From NCBI GenBank assembly GCA_015680685.1, contig MNCI01035238.1, positions 139,315 to 203,314 of the forward strand: 64,000 nucleotides of DNA. Reading direction: 5' to 3'. A program made the translations under genes and the position numbers. Positions 1 through 11,660 of the stretch are shown here, in pieces; within the stretch, counting starts at the first letter, position 1, and each line of letters starts with the position of its first letter. This DNA comes from Gnetum montanum (Eukaryota; Streptophyta; Gnetopsida; Gnetales; Gnetaceae). Under the pieces are notes generated by a model, which was not told where the DNA came from, made no database searches, and saw nothing but the letters and a program-made list of their open reading frames with translations.

Positions 1-1197
1 GCAAATTGGACACTCTGGAGTACGTTTGATATTTGTTGTTGAACAGTTCAAGCATCGTACTCCACCTCCTAATGGTTTCCGGTTCTAAGGACCAGTACCA
101 GCTCTCTGCTTCTTTGATGAGTGTCCTTGGGAACAACTTAAGCTTCTGTCACTCACTATCAATATTTTGCAAGGCACAGGCATCGTGGAATGCCTGCAAA
201 CGATTTTGCAGATCAACATTGTATCCCCCTTCAAATCGTGGGATATTGTTCATGTCTAATCGCTTGATCCGACTCTCCTTTAAATGCCTTGTGGGAATCC
301 TAACTGCCTCTATTATGTTAAGCATACTTCGGGTTGCAAGCAGGGGCTCATCATGATCATCTCTTTCATGACGTCTGTGATGTCTTCGTGGTGGTTCCCT
401 ACTCTCCCTACGTCCTTGCCCTTGTCCTATCTCCTCTCGACCTTCTTGTCGAGGTATTTCATCTTCCCTTTTACTTTTACTCTCTCCGTTATGCTCACAA
501 TGATTGCACCCAGATGTGGAAGGAGAGTGTGAATGGTGAGATGAAGGATAAGAGGAAGGGAATCCATCACCATGGCGATGTTTCTTACCTTCTCTTTGGC
601 TGCTTTGGCCCCGATCGTTGTGACGATCTAAGTGTCCGTCCTTAGTGTGAGTAGTTGTTCCTGCCATGAACAGTTGGTGCTCACGGGGATCAGAGCCTGT
701 AGCATGTGCAGTTGATCGAAGGCCTTGATGCTTTACCTCTTCACCAGAGTGAGGAGGAGGAACATCATTTTCTAAGAAACCCATTGTGAGGGGTTCCTCA
801 TCTCCTATTTCACTAATGACATGGGGGACCTTGCCCTTCAACAATGAATGTTGGCTCTCCTGCCTTTCGTCCCGAATACGTTGGGCATTTGTGGGATGAT
901 AATCCCTCATGTCATAATCATCCAGAACGTATTCTACAAACAGTTCTTGCATGCCAATCTATGCTAAGGCACGGAAAAGCATGTTAGGGGCAGATCTATC
1001 CGGGGGTAACACAATGTTACCTTGCAAATCTCTCCATCGCAGTTGCTCATCCTGATGGAGAATAAAAGTAAAGTCTGAGGCATACTCATTAGAATGAGTA
1101 TATGTGACCTTAGATTGTTTAGGACATGGCTGATTTGAGTTATGCGTATGATGCTGACCATCTCCTGTGTTGTCCTTAGGTGATGAGAAGAAGCCAT
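1..1197 (-). pseudogene. Gag polyprotein of element A (partial, decayed)
   Basis: Gag forms the retrotransposon particle. Translation from the ATG at 1197 gives MASSH, then a frame change near the start. The next part contains TFILHQDEQLRW, an in-frame TAG near 959-961, then a long open stretch (952-149) with a His/Arg/Ser-rich segment followed by the conserved Gag core MNNIPRFEGGYNVDLQ and LQAFHDACALQNI. After a TGA at about 149 the frame continues with LKLFPRTLIKEAESWYWSLE to the window edge. The same core occurs in C, D and F, which supports coding origin. The stops make it non-functional as it stands. Confidence 0.85.
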
Positions 1198-1317
1198 CCT
1201 AATGGTGTGCTATTTTACCGTTATTTATGTTCTTAATTAACTGATTAACTTGAAGGTTCGTTAAAGCTCACAACGATGTGAGTGATATCCCTTATGTTCA
1301 ATTGGCGTTAAAACACT

Positions 1318-1339
1318 TAGTCCCTGGCAACGACGCCAA
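1318..1339 (-). other. Primer-binding site of element A (tRNA-Asp type)
   Basis: Read on the minus strand, TTGGCGTCGTTGCCAGGGA directly follows the LTR end. Plant Athila/Tat elements use TGGCGCCGTTGCCGGGGA, complementary to the tRNA-Asp 3' end; by eye 16 of 18 positions agree. It fixes the element orientation and the inner LTR border. Confidence 0.8.
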
Positions 1340-2429
1340 TGATGAGTGGCGAGGTACCCCTACACTCAACCATACGAATACGAGCGTGTACGCGCGATCT
1401 GGTCGAACTCCGCAGACTAAATGCCTTAACGCCACAAGAAACACTTGGGGTTAATCGTTCGTTGTCTTCCCAGGCTTGCTTGTATGTGTCATGGTGTATG
1501 GTTAAGCAAGTCTGAGGTATATGATTTTTTTGGTATTTTTCAGTTTATCTCCTAAGCTATGAGGGAAAGGGTTGAGAAACTAACTAACTCTAACTAATGT
1601 CCTAAGTCTAAATTAACTAGCGTCAGCATCCGTTCCCACTTACCGGACACACCCTGAACTATGCAACTGTGGCTACCAAACGCTAATCGTTACTGGGATC
1701 ACCACACGTAACGCAAGTGCTCGAAGTGGTCGTACTGAGGCACCTATTTAGCCTAAGTGTGATAAGCAGCCGATTCCTTGGCTAGCCGTACACACCCGTG
1801 GGTGCTCGTAGCCAAGTCGTACTTATCACACGTTCTAGCCTAGTGATGAGTAGCCGATTCCTTGACCAGCAGTACACATTGGACTACCACTGGGATTACC
1901 AAGCGCAGATCCTGGAATACGCTACTGGGTTACCAAGAAGTCCAATGCTTGTAATCAAGTCGTACTCACGCGTTGCAACGAGCAGCTGATTCCTTGATTA
2001 GCCGTACACACCCGTAGATGCTCATAATCAAGTCGTACTCTTGCACACTAGGAAAGCAATAAATAACAACAAAATAAAACCATGTACTGCAAGGTTTATC
2101 CAATCAAGTTCGTCTTTATTGCCATACACAACTTGTGTTCAGGTTACAAAGTTGCTCGAATAAAGAGCCGTTCACTCTAGGACTCCTACTGCGGGCACAT
2201 GGGAAATTAATCTAACTCTGGAGTGTTCAAACTGCCAGAGCTTCGCTACTTCTAGCCAGGATTGGGAAATGAAGGGAGTGCCACCTCTTATTTATAAATA
2301 TGGTAGCAGACCACGATATCGCGTATGCGATATCGCATGGAGAGACGCGATATCGCGTACGCAATATCGTAGGGGATGTGATATCGCGGCGGCCGCGATA
2401 TCACGGCTTGTGCAATCTGCGTCTCATCA
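1340..2429 (-). repeat. 5' LTR of element A
   Basis: The LTR is bounded by TGATG at 1340 and CATCA at 2429 and is homologous to the LTRs at 59156 and 59993. On the minus strand a TATA box (complement of TATTTATA, 2289-2296) lies just downstream of a U3 cluster of GATATC palindromes (2313-2406). Its 3' half holds three copies of a module with CCGATTCCTTG and CAAGTCGTACT (about 1758-1830, 1843-1970, 1975-2042). Confidence 0.85.
2289..2406 (-). promoter_or_regulatory. LTR A core promoter: TATA box plus GATATC palindrome cluster
   Basis: TATAAATA on the minus strand (2289-2296) is preceded upstream (higher coordinates) by six GATATC/AATATC-centred palindromes, several as GCGATATCGC, within about 95 bp. 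The position between LTR start and TATA box is that of U3 enhancer elements. The regulatory role is inferred. Confidence 0.5.
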
Positions 2430-2568
2430 CCAACCAAGGGACAAGTGACCTAGAACTAGAAGGGGCTAGTAAGAGTAGCCCTAGGATCAGGGAGTAGAGA
2501 CACATGCAATGGGACCTCTTTGTAAGAATCACGAATTGGAATATGTTTGATAGATTGGGAAAGCTGAA

Positions 2569-5227
2569 ATGAAGCAGTCCCACCGAGATGAGACACTTGG
2601 ACCTAGACCTAACCTTGAGGTCACTCTAATGGAGACCTTTCTGAGGCCAATCGAGTCTAGGAAGATCCAAAAAATAGTTCTTCCTAAACTAAACTATGGA
2701 TCTTTCTTGGACTTTACCCTAGAAGATATTAAAGCACAACTCCAGACTTTCCCCATGTGGCCCATTCTCACTTCTAATAGAGAATGGTACATGGGAGAAA
2801 CATACCTATTTTGGAACAATAGGCAAGGTGATGCCACAATGAAGATCAAGGACATCTCTGTATCCTACTCAGTGAAGGTCATTTCTAAGGTTCTTAGGTT
2901 TTCAAAAACTAGGGCAACCTTGGTAGAGATTTTAATGTAAGAGGACCCTGAGGTCAAAAAGGAGTGGATCTAACGGTGCTACGGTGTTGACCATAAGGAG
3001 TTTGGTGCACTCACAATGGAAGAGCATGCATATTTTAAGATGGTAGCCTACCACCTCAATTTGATGGCGAGGCCTAGTAAGATAACAACCTTCTTTGCTT
3101 GTGCGTGCATCGCTCTAAGCAGAAAATTTTTGATCAACCTCCCATAGTTGATCTATCTAGAGATGGAGAAGTGTTTTAAGGAAAATGAACATGGGAGGAA
3201 GGAACTCCCCTTTCCATGTCTCATCTAAAAATTATGAAAAAGGGGAGGAATAGCCTAATACTCCAACAAAACTATCAGACATGCTCCTTCTACCTCTTGG
3301 ATGAAAATGATGAAAGACAAAGTGCCTGCCAAGGTGATAGAAGAGGAGTAGTAGACACCACCACCCATTCATGAACAAACAATGCCAGAGTCCCACATTT
3401 TTGTTGAGAATATGCATGAACTCCATGAACAACTCCTACTACAACAGTCAGCAAGACCAAGTGGTGGTGAACTCTTTGTCTATAAGCTAGCATTGAGTCA
3501 TCTCAATAAGGTGGCAAGATCAATTAGCAAGATGGGGTGTTTGGTGCCAATTTTTTCTAATAAAATAATGTAAGTGCCCACAAGATCAAATCCTAATGCC
3601 TGAGAGGTAACAATGTCCTTCTTTCAATAGCAGCCATTCCTAGAAATCTCTAGGAATGTCGCTACCTTTTTGATGCATTTGGAGGAGGACAAGGAGGTAA
3701 CTATTTTGGTGATGTAGTACTAAGGGCAAGATACGGTGGTAGAGGTGGTTTCTAACAAAGTGACTAATGCACTTAACATCTATACCAGATGTTGCTACAC
3801 TTAGAAATGTGCAAGTGTTTGCAAGAGCCGAAAGTGAAAAATTCAGTGCCGCCTAGTGCAAAGAGTTGCTAGACCAACTAGTAGGAATTAGGCAACCAAT
3901 TTTGGATATCTTTGATATCTCAAAAACCATTTTAAAAAATTAATCAAAGCTTCTTGAGGCTAAGGGTAAAGTTCTCATTACCAATGCCTAACTTGAAATA
4001 GTCTGCGCTAAGATTCAATGCTTGGCTGCAAAAGTTGGAAAATTTAGAGCCTGCCTTGTTGATCCCATTGTACTCAACAAACCAATCTCAAGAGATGAAG
4101 CTTTTCATCAACTTCAAAAAAAATCCCAATAGGTTGAGTACGCAAAGGAGTTGATGATCTTTGACAAGTCCTTAGCTAATTCCACCACCTACAATATTCA
4201 AAAGGACTTGTTAGAGGTTCGTCAAGAGAACATAATGTTGATCCAGAAAAATCATCACCTACAAAATATCAAGATGTAGAAAGGACAAATGGCTTAATTC
4301 ATTTGAAAATAGTAGAAGCAGCTTGCTAGGGTGAACATCAAATTAAAGAGGTTGGCTGTAGAGAATTGAAATATCTCGATGGAGGAGGTGCATGCCCTTC
4401 ACTAGAAGTCTGCCACTAAAATCACCACCTAGAAAAATAAGGCCCTCAAATTTAAAAGGGTTAAGAATCATTACAGGAATCAAGTCATCTTGCAGAAGGG
4501 GTAAATGAAAAACACATCCAACTGGTAAAGATGAAGCTAAATGAGGCCCCAATAGCTCCAGCAAGGTGGTGATGTTTGGCAGCCCATCTTTGATGGACTA
4601 AATGAATATAAAAAAGCTAAAATCTACCTCAAGGAGCTACAAATCAAGGAGATGATGGAGTACATGGAGCTTTCCAACCTCCATTAATCAAACTTGGTAA
4701 TGTTAACTACTGAAGGGCCATGGTCAAATTTAGAGAAGTAAGTGACCAGCTTGTACCTTCTGTACAAGGTAGAGTTTAAGCACCATAAAGAGACCAAGTA
4801 GAAGCTTAAGATAGTAAATGCAAAACTCAAGGTTCTCAAGGTAAAGTTCATTGATAAAAAATCAATAGCATAGAACCTAGCCAAAGGAATGAATGACTAC
4901 CAAGAGCTGCAAAATGCACTCAGGGCATTCAACATTGAACATAAATAGTTCACTGCTTGGTTTGTCAATGTTAAGGAGTTATTTCCTACAATGCCCTATC
5001 CTTGGGATGTTCCCATATCAGCCCACATTGGTGATGCTGCGTGGACTATGTATGATCCTAGAAGTAAGGACAAGAAGATGAAATCATTGTTAGATGCTTT
5101 TTGTCTTCCAGCAGAAGTCATAACTATAGCCAAAAGACGACAACCATTGCCTCAACAACTACATGCACCCAAAGAAAGAGAAGGCCCTTCGACACCTTAA
5201 GAGCCTCCACCACTTTTGACCATCTAA
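2569..5227 (+). pseudogene. ORF3 of element B, unknown function (decayed)
   Basis: This reading frame of about 2.66 kb lies between the expected integrase and the 3' LTR. The N-terminal part is open from the ATG at 2569 to 2940 and has LNYGSFLDF, TFPMWPILTSNREWYMGE and ISVSYSVKVISKVLRF. Beyond 2940 it is broken by many stops. The middle has LINLP and LEMEKCFKENEHGRKELPF; the C-terminal third is Lys/Glu/Leu-rich and probably coiled coil, with KIYLKELQIKEMMEYMELSN and NLAKGMNDYQELQNA. It ends with an open 69-residue piece (4991-5200: MPYPWDVPISAHIGDAAWTM, KMKSLLDAFCLPAEV) and a stop at 5225-5227. The same protein is recognisable in D at 20,840-23,714. The position resembles the env-like ORF of Athila elements, but I see no clear membrane segments. 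Function unknown. Confidence 0.75.
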
Positions 5228-5467
5228 TTTTCTTCCTCATCTTCAAGCCATCAGAGGAGTTGTGTCGTTAATTTTTATCATGATGTTCAATTTTGTTGTC
5301 CTAAATACCAAATTTTTGTAATGATTGTAAATCCATACACTTAGGTACTTAGTGTTTATTTGTGTTAGTTTGTATGCTAGTAGTTAGTTAATAACCACAT
5401 ACCTTCCCAAAATTTTATAAGGGACTTATTCCTCCTTTTGTTCATTCAAGGAAGAATTTTCATTCAA

Positions 5468-5478
5468 TTGTGGAGGTA
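5468..5478 (+). other. Polypurine tract of element B
   Basis: TTGTGGAGGTA directly precedes the LTR start TGATGAG. Element D has CATGGGGATA and element I (minus strand) has CATGAGGGTA at the same place, so this is the conserved plus-strand priming site, slightly decayed. Confidence 0.65.
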
Positions 5479-6313
5479 TGATGAGTCATGTTCATGGGCT
5501 ATGTTGACAGGATCCCATTGATGTGATTGTGTTGACGCATTGACTTGACCCTATCAATGCAGTGTTTATTTTTTCCTATAAATACATGCTCACTAGTCAC
5601 ATTTGTGGCATTCCATAGTTAGTATCCTAGCAAAGCTCTTACATTTTGTTCATTTGATAGTTATACTATTTTCTAAGTGTTCGCAGTAGGAGTGAGAAGT
5701 ATACTGATCTTTATTCGAACACTGATATACCTGAGCACCTTAGTGTGACTAGCAATAAAGATGAGCTTTCTTCACAAATCTTGCAACATTTGGAAATAGT
5801 TTAATGTTTACTTTAAATGCATTTATTATTTGAGAAATTTACTTTAATGCATCAAGATTAATTAATTAAATAGTGATTCATTAATACACATAAGTATGAC
5901 CATTTTGAGCATACATTAACATTTGGTAATCCCAGTAGTGCTTAACACTTGGTAACCCAGTAACATTATAATGTGGTTCAAGATGTGTACAGTAAATGCG
6001 AATAAATGCTTATGTTAGGATTAGCTAAGATATCAATCAATTACTAGATTGCCTAAATATTCAATTACTTCATTTTTGGCACTAAGGCGATTTAAGCAAT
6101 AAAACATAAATGATAAAAATCATATGCCTTAATTACACTAAACCATACACTTGCATTCACAAGTGAAACTAAGAAGACAACAATCATGTCCTTGATATTC
6201 ACTGCATAGATCTAGTGTACTTGGAGAGGTAAATTCTACAAAATTTGACTAGATCACTTAGTGAATGATAGTGATTCATATGATTGGGTGTAGGGTATAC
6301 TCATTGGTCATCA
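5479..6313 (+). repeat. 3' LTR of element B
   Basis: The LTR begins TGATGAGTCATG and ends GGTCATCA, about 835 bp. It holds a TATA box (TATAAATA, 5577-5584), AATAAAG in the R region (5754-5760), and the conserved phrase TTGGTAATCCCAGTAG found in all LTRs of this family. The primer-site sequence is absent after it, as expected for a 3' LTR. Confidence 0.8.
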
Positions 6314-7199
6314 ATAACATATTTAACATTAATGATAATCACAATTCCATCATTTAAAGATATATATTTAGCTAAACTAGAAATGTTTTCTTTTTAAGTG
6401 GTCCAAACATGTTTCCTTTTTTATTTTATATTTTAGTTCTTATGTCTCCTTGTTTAACATCTTCTTTTGGTGTATAGTCAGAGTGTGAGATATTTTATAA
6501 GTTCTCTATTTTGTTCACTTTATTAGAACTAGAACTAATAAGTGAATTAGTTATTTTCATCCATCTTTTAAATGGTTTTGTATTCTCATTTTCAAGTCAC
6601 TAGGTGTCTTTTGGTTTAGTGGTTATTGTGTAGACTTGGTTTTGCACACACACTTGTTCTTTAAGTTTGTTGTCATTTGGTATAAGGATTGTGTTAATAC
6701 GTTGAACTTCTGGCCCACAAGTGCATCCCTTATCATTATTAGTAATGCATGGAATTCTCTATCTCTCCACAGTGATAGGTTCACCTTTTATGTTTTGTGT
6801 CAGAGTGGTAATGATTTTTGGCTTTTGCATAGAATTAGGAGACATTGTTTTTGGGAGGAAGGGAATTGCACTAGATTATCCTTATGCTAGTTTAGATGAG
6901 CTAGTAGATCTATTATTCTTATTCACAGGTCTAGAAAATATCCTAAAGAAAGAATTTTTTTCAGACTTTTGCTAAGATCTAATAACATTATCATTCACTT
7001 GTATGTTCACAACACAGCTGACATTCTTTTGTTGAGACTGTGGTGCCAATCCTTCCTACATTTTTTGTGGTGATATATGTTGAAGGGAAGTATGAGAGTA
7101 TTGATGATGTGATGGATGATAAGAGGCATGAGATGGTGATCTCATGGGAGATGTTGTTGGTTGATGGTATTTAGGAGAGTAGTAGTAGTGATTTGAGGT

Positions 7200-8992
7200 A
7201 GGGGAAGTAGAACCATTTAGAGAAATAGGTTATTGAACATAGTATTCATAAGGGTCTAGCTAGTGATAGTTATATTATTGGTTTGTTGATAGCATCTCCC
7301 ATGACTATGGGTTTTGCCATTGTGGTTGATAGTAGTCTTGAGGTTGTTCAAAAGTCCCACTAGGATAGTACTATTGATTATAAGACTATCTATAATCACC
7401 TTGTGGGTAATGCAATCTCCTAGGCATTTTCTTTTCTACAAACTTAGGATTCAAAGTGAAAGCCCCAAACTCTTGTAGATGTAACATAACTAGGTAGTAG
7501 CTCTTTGGATGTTCATATTGGCAGATGTCACATCCATTATCCTCTTCTATATATGAGTTTGTAACCTCTTCTACTACAACTATCTTTCCTTTTTGTCGAT
7601 AAGTGTCCTTACCTGTTTCTTTGTTCTTTTTCCGCTTCTTATGTTGATCACATAATTCTTTTTACTTTACCTTCTCCTCTATAATTTTCAAATTGGTTGT
7701 AACTTTTCATTCATCAACTCCCACATCTTATATTCCCATGCTTCAATCTTAGTAATGGACTTTTGTATTAGCAAGGTCTTGTGTGAAATCAACTCATCAA
7801 CAGTTGCCTCTTTTTCCTAATCATAAATATGGATCTCATTTTTGTGAAGAGTTGGATCCTAGTTATATTCCTCTAAAATCTTCCTTTTACACAACTCTCC
7901 TTTCTTTTACCACTTGTTCGACTAGCCTTTGTATCTGATGGGCTCTCAGTTCTAATAATTGTCCTTAGGCATAGATCCTAAGGGTCCCTCTTATTTTGTT
8001 ACAAAGCCCATCTATGATGTGGAGAAGCTACTCTTTTTGAGAAAAACCATGACCTAAACATATATGTAGTAGAGAATAGTATCTAGTCAAGGATACATCT
8101 AAGGGTTCATGATTTTCTTGCTTCCATCATTGGATTTGTTTTCTTAGATTAGACACTCTTTGATAGGTTTGGTATTTTTTATTGAAGAGCTCAAGCATTG
8201 TGGATCACCAATGGATTGAATCTAGTTCCAATGATCTATACCAACTTTCAACTTCTTTTATTAATGTCCTAGGAAAGAGCTTATGCTTTTTCCACTTACT
8301 TTCGATGTTTTGCAAGGTGCAAGCATCATGGAAGGCTTGTAAATGATGTTGTGGATTAAAATTATAGCCTCCCTCAAATTTAGAAATGTTATTCATATCA
8401 CGTATTTTGATGTAGCTTTATGTTTGATGCCTATGGGTATTCTAACAGCCTCCCTAATTTTTATCATGCTCCTAGTAACCAACAAGGGTCCATCTTCATC
8501 AAACATGTCATGGTCATAATCTCTATTTGTATTTGTCTAATAGTGATGATCTCATCTATGCTCACTTTGATGTCTTTCATCTTGCTTTTGTGTATAGTTT
8601 CTATCTTCATCTTGACCCTTTAATGTATCTCTATCTCTATACCTATGTTCATCTTTTTCAAAACTAGACGTTAAATAGGAAGAGGAAGATGATAAACTAG
8701 GAGAATCGCCATGGCTCCTATATCACAACCTATGGTTTCTTGATTTATCTCTTCTAGGTTTGGAGGAGGTCCTAGGCCTTGAGTCCCTCCTTATTCTATG
8801 ACTTGCTCCATTCCCTCTAAGATTTTTTTCATTAGTTAAATGTAGTCTTTAAATGTAACAAGAGTCTAAATGAGCATATGAGATCCTTGTGTTTAGTAAT
8901 TCACTCCAATTCTCTTCAATATCGATCCTACCATTTTTTCTAGCTAGTGCTCTTATCATGTGATGGATTATCAACTCTATGTGAAGAAGACA
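7200..8992 (-). pseudogene. Gag of element C (heavily decayed)
   Basis: Read on the minus strand the frame starts MSSSHRVDNPSHD near 8992. The core is best seen at 8396-8205: MNNISKFEGGYNFNPQHHLQ, then AFHDACTLQNIESKWKKHKL, FPRTLIKEVESWYRSLELDS. The C-terminal Gly/Tyr/Pro-rich region at 7200-7460 aligns with 34,010-34,250 of element F. Many stops and frameshifts are present. Confidence 0.75.
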
Positions 8993-9104
8993 TGTTTTTA
9001 ATTAATAATGTGTGTGACTTAATATATTTATTTTTTAAAAAGCTAAGTCATTAATGCTTTTATAGTGATTGTTTATAATATAACTAATCTAAATAACTAG
9101 CATT

Positions 9105-9124
9105 GTCCCTAGCAATGATGCCAA
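9105..9124 (-). other. Primer-binding site of element C
   Basis: The minus strand reads TTGGCATCATTGCTAGGGAC next to the LTR, a mutated tRNA-Asp-type site; the differences from the site of element A are mostly transitions. Confidence 0.65.
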
Positions 9125-10142
9125 TGATGAGCAGTGGGTATTTGCTATGCCCAACCATATGAATCACAAGCGTTCATGTGCAATCTAATCAAATTTTGTG
9201 GATGGAACTAGTGTGGTATCTAGATTGTTAAGAATTGATCATAGGTCGTTGTCTTCTCACTTAGACTAGTGGCAACTTTATCACATATGGTTTAGTCCAA
9301 AGTGAAGCATATGATTATGATGTTATGTGATCCTTAAACTAACTAGATAATAACACATAAATTAATTAATTAATGTAATTAATAATAAAATAAAATATTA
9401 AACTATCCTAAGGGCAATGAGTCTTTGTTCCCAACTTACTGTACATGTCTTGAACTCATGTACTCACTACTAGGATTACCAAGTGTTATGTGACTGGGTG
9501 AACCAAGGAATAACGCTGCTACGATTACCAAGTGAATACATATTTACGCTTGAAACTAGCCACACTTATTCCACCAATTAATTAATGTGCATGAAAATGC
9601 AAATACTAACTAAGTACATCAAAAGTAAATTGCATTAAAAGTAAATTTATTCTAGGTCAAAGTGTTGTAATGAATATGAATCAATCTCAATATTATTGTT
9701 GTACATGAAACGTATCCATGAAAAATGCTACTCAAATAAGAATTTTTTCAATTGACTAAAATCCACACTGTAGGTAATCACTGACTGTTTGCTAAGATTA
9801 CGAAATAAAACTACAAGAATTTAGCTACACTATTGACCAAATGGTGTCCAATACGTAGTGGATGCTCACATATTTATAGGCAAACACATGCATTGCATCT
9901 ACAAGGATGAATTAACCCATTTAGTTGCATCAACATGGATGTGTTGACGAGGATGCATCAATGGGGATGCATTGATCGGGATGCATCAACACATCTAAGA
10001 TGTCTTTCCTATTAATACATCAACACATTTTCATCCATACATATGGAGCAATGCATCTAAGATGTGTTGACAAGGATGCGTCAACAAGGATTCTTCAATG
10101 GGGATGCATCGACAAAGTTGCCCGACATATCACATCTCATCA
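9125..10142 (-). repeat. 5' LTR of element C
   Basis: Bounded by TGATG at 9125 and CATCA at 10138-10142, about 1018 bp. The minus-strand TATA box (complement of TATTTATA) is at 9871-9878. Its U3 (about 9890-10140) is enlarged by repeated GATGCATC and GATGCGTC units (GGATGCATCAA variants near 9949, 9967, 9980, 10074 and 10102), unlike the U3 of its relatives. Confidence 0.8.
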
Positions 10143-11075
10143 AATATGTAAATCATGGGCATGTGATGGATTTAATCCTAAATACGTATAGGACATCAAG
10201 TATGTTTTATTAAGGAAGATTACTTGGCAATTGTGTACATCAAATAAACCATGGGGTCTAGTGATGAAAGGCAAGTATCTGTATAATGGTTTCCACTTTG
10301 TTATTGCTCCTAATATCACCAATCCCTCCCCAATTTGGAAAGGGCTTCAATCTTTAAATCATTGGTTTTGTCAACATGCTTCTTTTCATAATTAACAATA
10401 TAAGTGGTGTGATTCAGAATATTCTACAAAGAAGGCTTATACCACTTTATGCCCTATGGAAAGAGTGCATTATTCAATAGATATCAAAAGTTCCATTTTT
10501 ACTCCTCACCTACATCTCTTTGCTAGTAAGCTACTTCATGGAAAATTATCCACTGGTTAGTATCTTGCATAGAAGAATATTATGGAGGATCTAGGTTGTA
10601 TGCTTTGTTCTTCAACTTTAGAAACAACTAATCATCTTTTTATAAATTTTCCATTTATTCAAGATATTTGGAATCATTTAAGGAAAAATCCTAAAACTTC
10701 ACCACCCATAACTAATTCAGGGAATTATTTTTTAATGGCTTGGAAGCAACATCAAATCAATGGACAACAAGGAAATGTGTGGACAACACTTCCATGGTTT
10801 ATTTGGTTTGTAATTTGGCAAGAACGAAATTTTAGAGTTTTTCAATAGCAGTCAAGAAGCCCAACATTAATGTGGATTTCTACTTTGGATTTTTGGAGGG
10901 ATGCTACAAAATTTTGAATAAATTATAATTGGAAAAATGATGTTGTTTAGTTATATGAGCATTATGGATGACAATTTTATGTTTTTTTGTTTGATATTAG
11001 TCCTTTATTAGTATTTTATTTTCATGACCCAGCCACTATAGATCCAAGATGTCTGCTTAATCAAGAAAAAAAGTT
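10143..11075 (+). mobile_element. LINE (non-LTR retrotransposon) 3' fragment, ORF2 C-terminus
   Basis: The translated plus strand resembles the end of plant L1-type ORF2: WGLVMKGKYLYNG, a region with WCDSEYSTKKAY, then the zinc-binding domain of plant reverse transcriptases (zf-RVT pattern) with HLFASKLLHGKLSTG, CMLCSSTLETTNHLF and IQDIWNHL (about 10,490-10,690), and the usual tail WFIWFVIWQERNFRVFQ up to the stop at 10846-10848. Stop codons are scattered upstream. A short A-rich run (AGAAAAAAAG) near 11,064-11,073 may be the 3' tail. The left side is cut by the LTR of C, so the insertion of C came later. Confidence 0.8.
10582..10848 (+). pseudogene. LINE reverse-transcriptase zinc-binding/tail segment
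   Basis: This is the longest open piece of the LINE (88 codons), starting MEDLGCMLCSSTLETTNHLF. The Cys-x2-Cys followed by an HLF motif and a downstream Trp match the zf-RVT arrangement. It is a fragment without the catalytic reverse transcriptase. Confidence 0.75.
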
Positions 11076-11089
11076 AGAGCATTCAATAG

Positions 11090-11660
11090 CAAGTTTCTAG
11101 GTGGATATATAAGCCCATTAAACATCATTAAGTTTCTTTCTCTAATTCTTCCTATACTTACTAATTGTTCATGTTTGTATATGAGATATTTTATAGTTTT
11201 TGGCTTTAGCTTGTCCATTGGATTGGAGGTGGTATGATGTAGTTAGCTTATATTCTACGCCTAAATGTTGTATAACCTTTTTGAAAGTTAGAGCTATAAA
11301 GTGTATGCCATTGTTTGATATGAATTCTCACGACACAAAAAATCTACTTACCACACGTTGCTTAATAATTTTAGTAGTAATTATTATAGTGTAATTAGTT
11401 ACTATAGCTAATTCAACCCACTTTGTGCAATAGTCTACAATGATAATGTAAGAGTTGTCATTTAAAGTAGTGATAAGACCCATGATGTTAATTTCACATA
11501 GATCAAAAGGCTCCAATGGTTATTTCCACTACGATGTTTCCTCAAAACATATTGATACCCCACCATCTTATTGATAGTATTCATAAGATTTAGCAAAGTG
11601 ATGCATGTTGTGGAAGAGCGTTGGCTAGTAGTAATCGAACATCAAGATCTTAATAGTTAT
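11090..11660 (-). pseudogene. Integrase core of element F (distal piece)
   Basis: The minus strand reads ITIKILMFDYY then PTLFHNMHHFAKSYEYYQ, and then the open segment 11516-11328 with MEPFDLCEINIMGLITTLND, SYIIIVDYCTKWVEL. Downstream SNNGIHF and a SNPMDK phrase follow. These align with the integrase of D (TIKILMAGYYWPTI, IDFMSPIT, YTKWIDV, YDNGTHF). It is cut at 11660 by element D in the zinc-finger part. Confidence 0.8.

Larger units (their letters stand above)
1..2429 (-). mobile_element. Element A: 5' part of an Athila/Tat-like Ty3/gypsy LTR retrotransposon
   Basis: The element runs right to left and continues past the left edge of the window. In its own orientation it shows the 5' LTR (1340-2429), a tRNA-Asp-type primer-binding site at about 1321-1339, a short leader, and gag (about 1197 down to 1). 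It is the best-preserved gag in the window: read on the minus strand it has only two stop codons and one apparent frameshift. It abuts truncated element B at 2430, so A probably inserted into B. Family assignment rests on the primer site, LTR ends and Gag similarity to complete element D. Confidence 0.85.
2430..6313 (+). mobile_element. Element B: 3' part of an Athila/Tat-like element
   Basis: This plus-strand remnant keeps only a third ORF (2569-5227), a purine tract and the 3' LTR (5479-6313). Its left side is cut by element A at 2429/2430. It lines up with the 3' part of full-length element D (about 20,840-24,892), which shows where its lost gag-pol would have been. On the right it abuts the minus-strand remnant C. 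Confidence 0.8.
6314..10142 (-). mobile_element. Element C: gag-side remnant of an Athila/Tat-like element
   Basis: On the minus strand this shows a 5' LTR (9125-10142), primer site (about 9105-9124), and gag remains down to about 7000. A short stretch near 6725-6765 resembles the end of the protease region of D and I. RT and integrase are absent. It abuts the 3' LTR of B at 6313 on the left and LINE sequence at 10143 on the right, so it was itself interrupted or deleted after insertion into the LINE. Confidence 0.75.

Noticed and set aside
6636-6975. Two overlapping plus-strand ORFs of 84 codons
   Set aside because: They lie antisense to the decayed element C and their translation matches no family; most likely chance frames.
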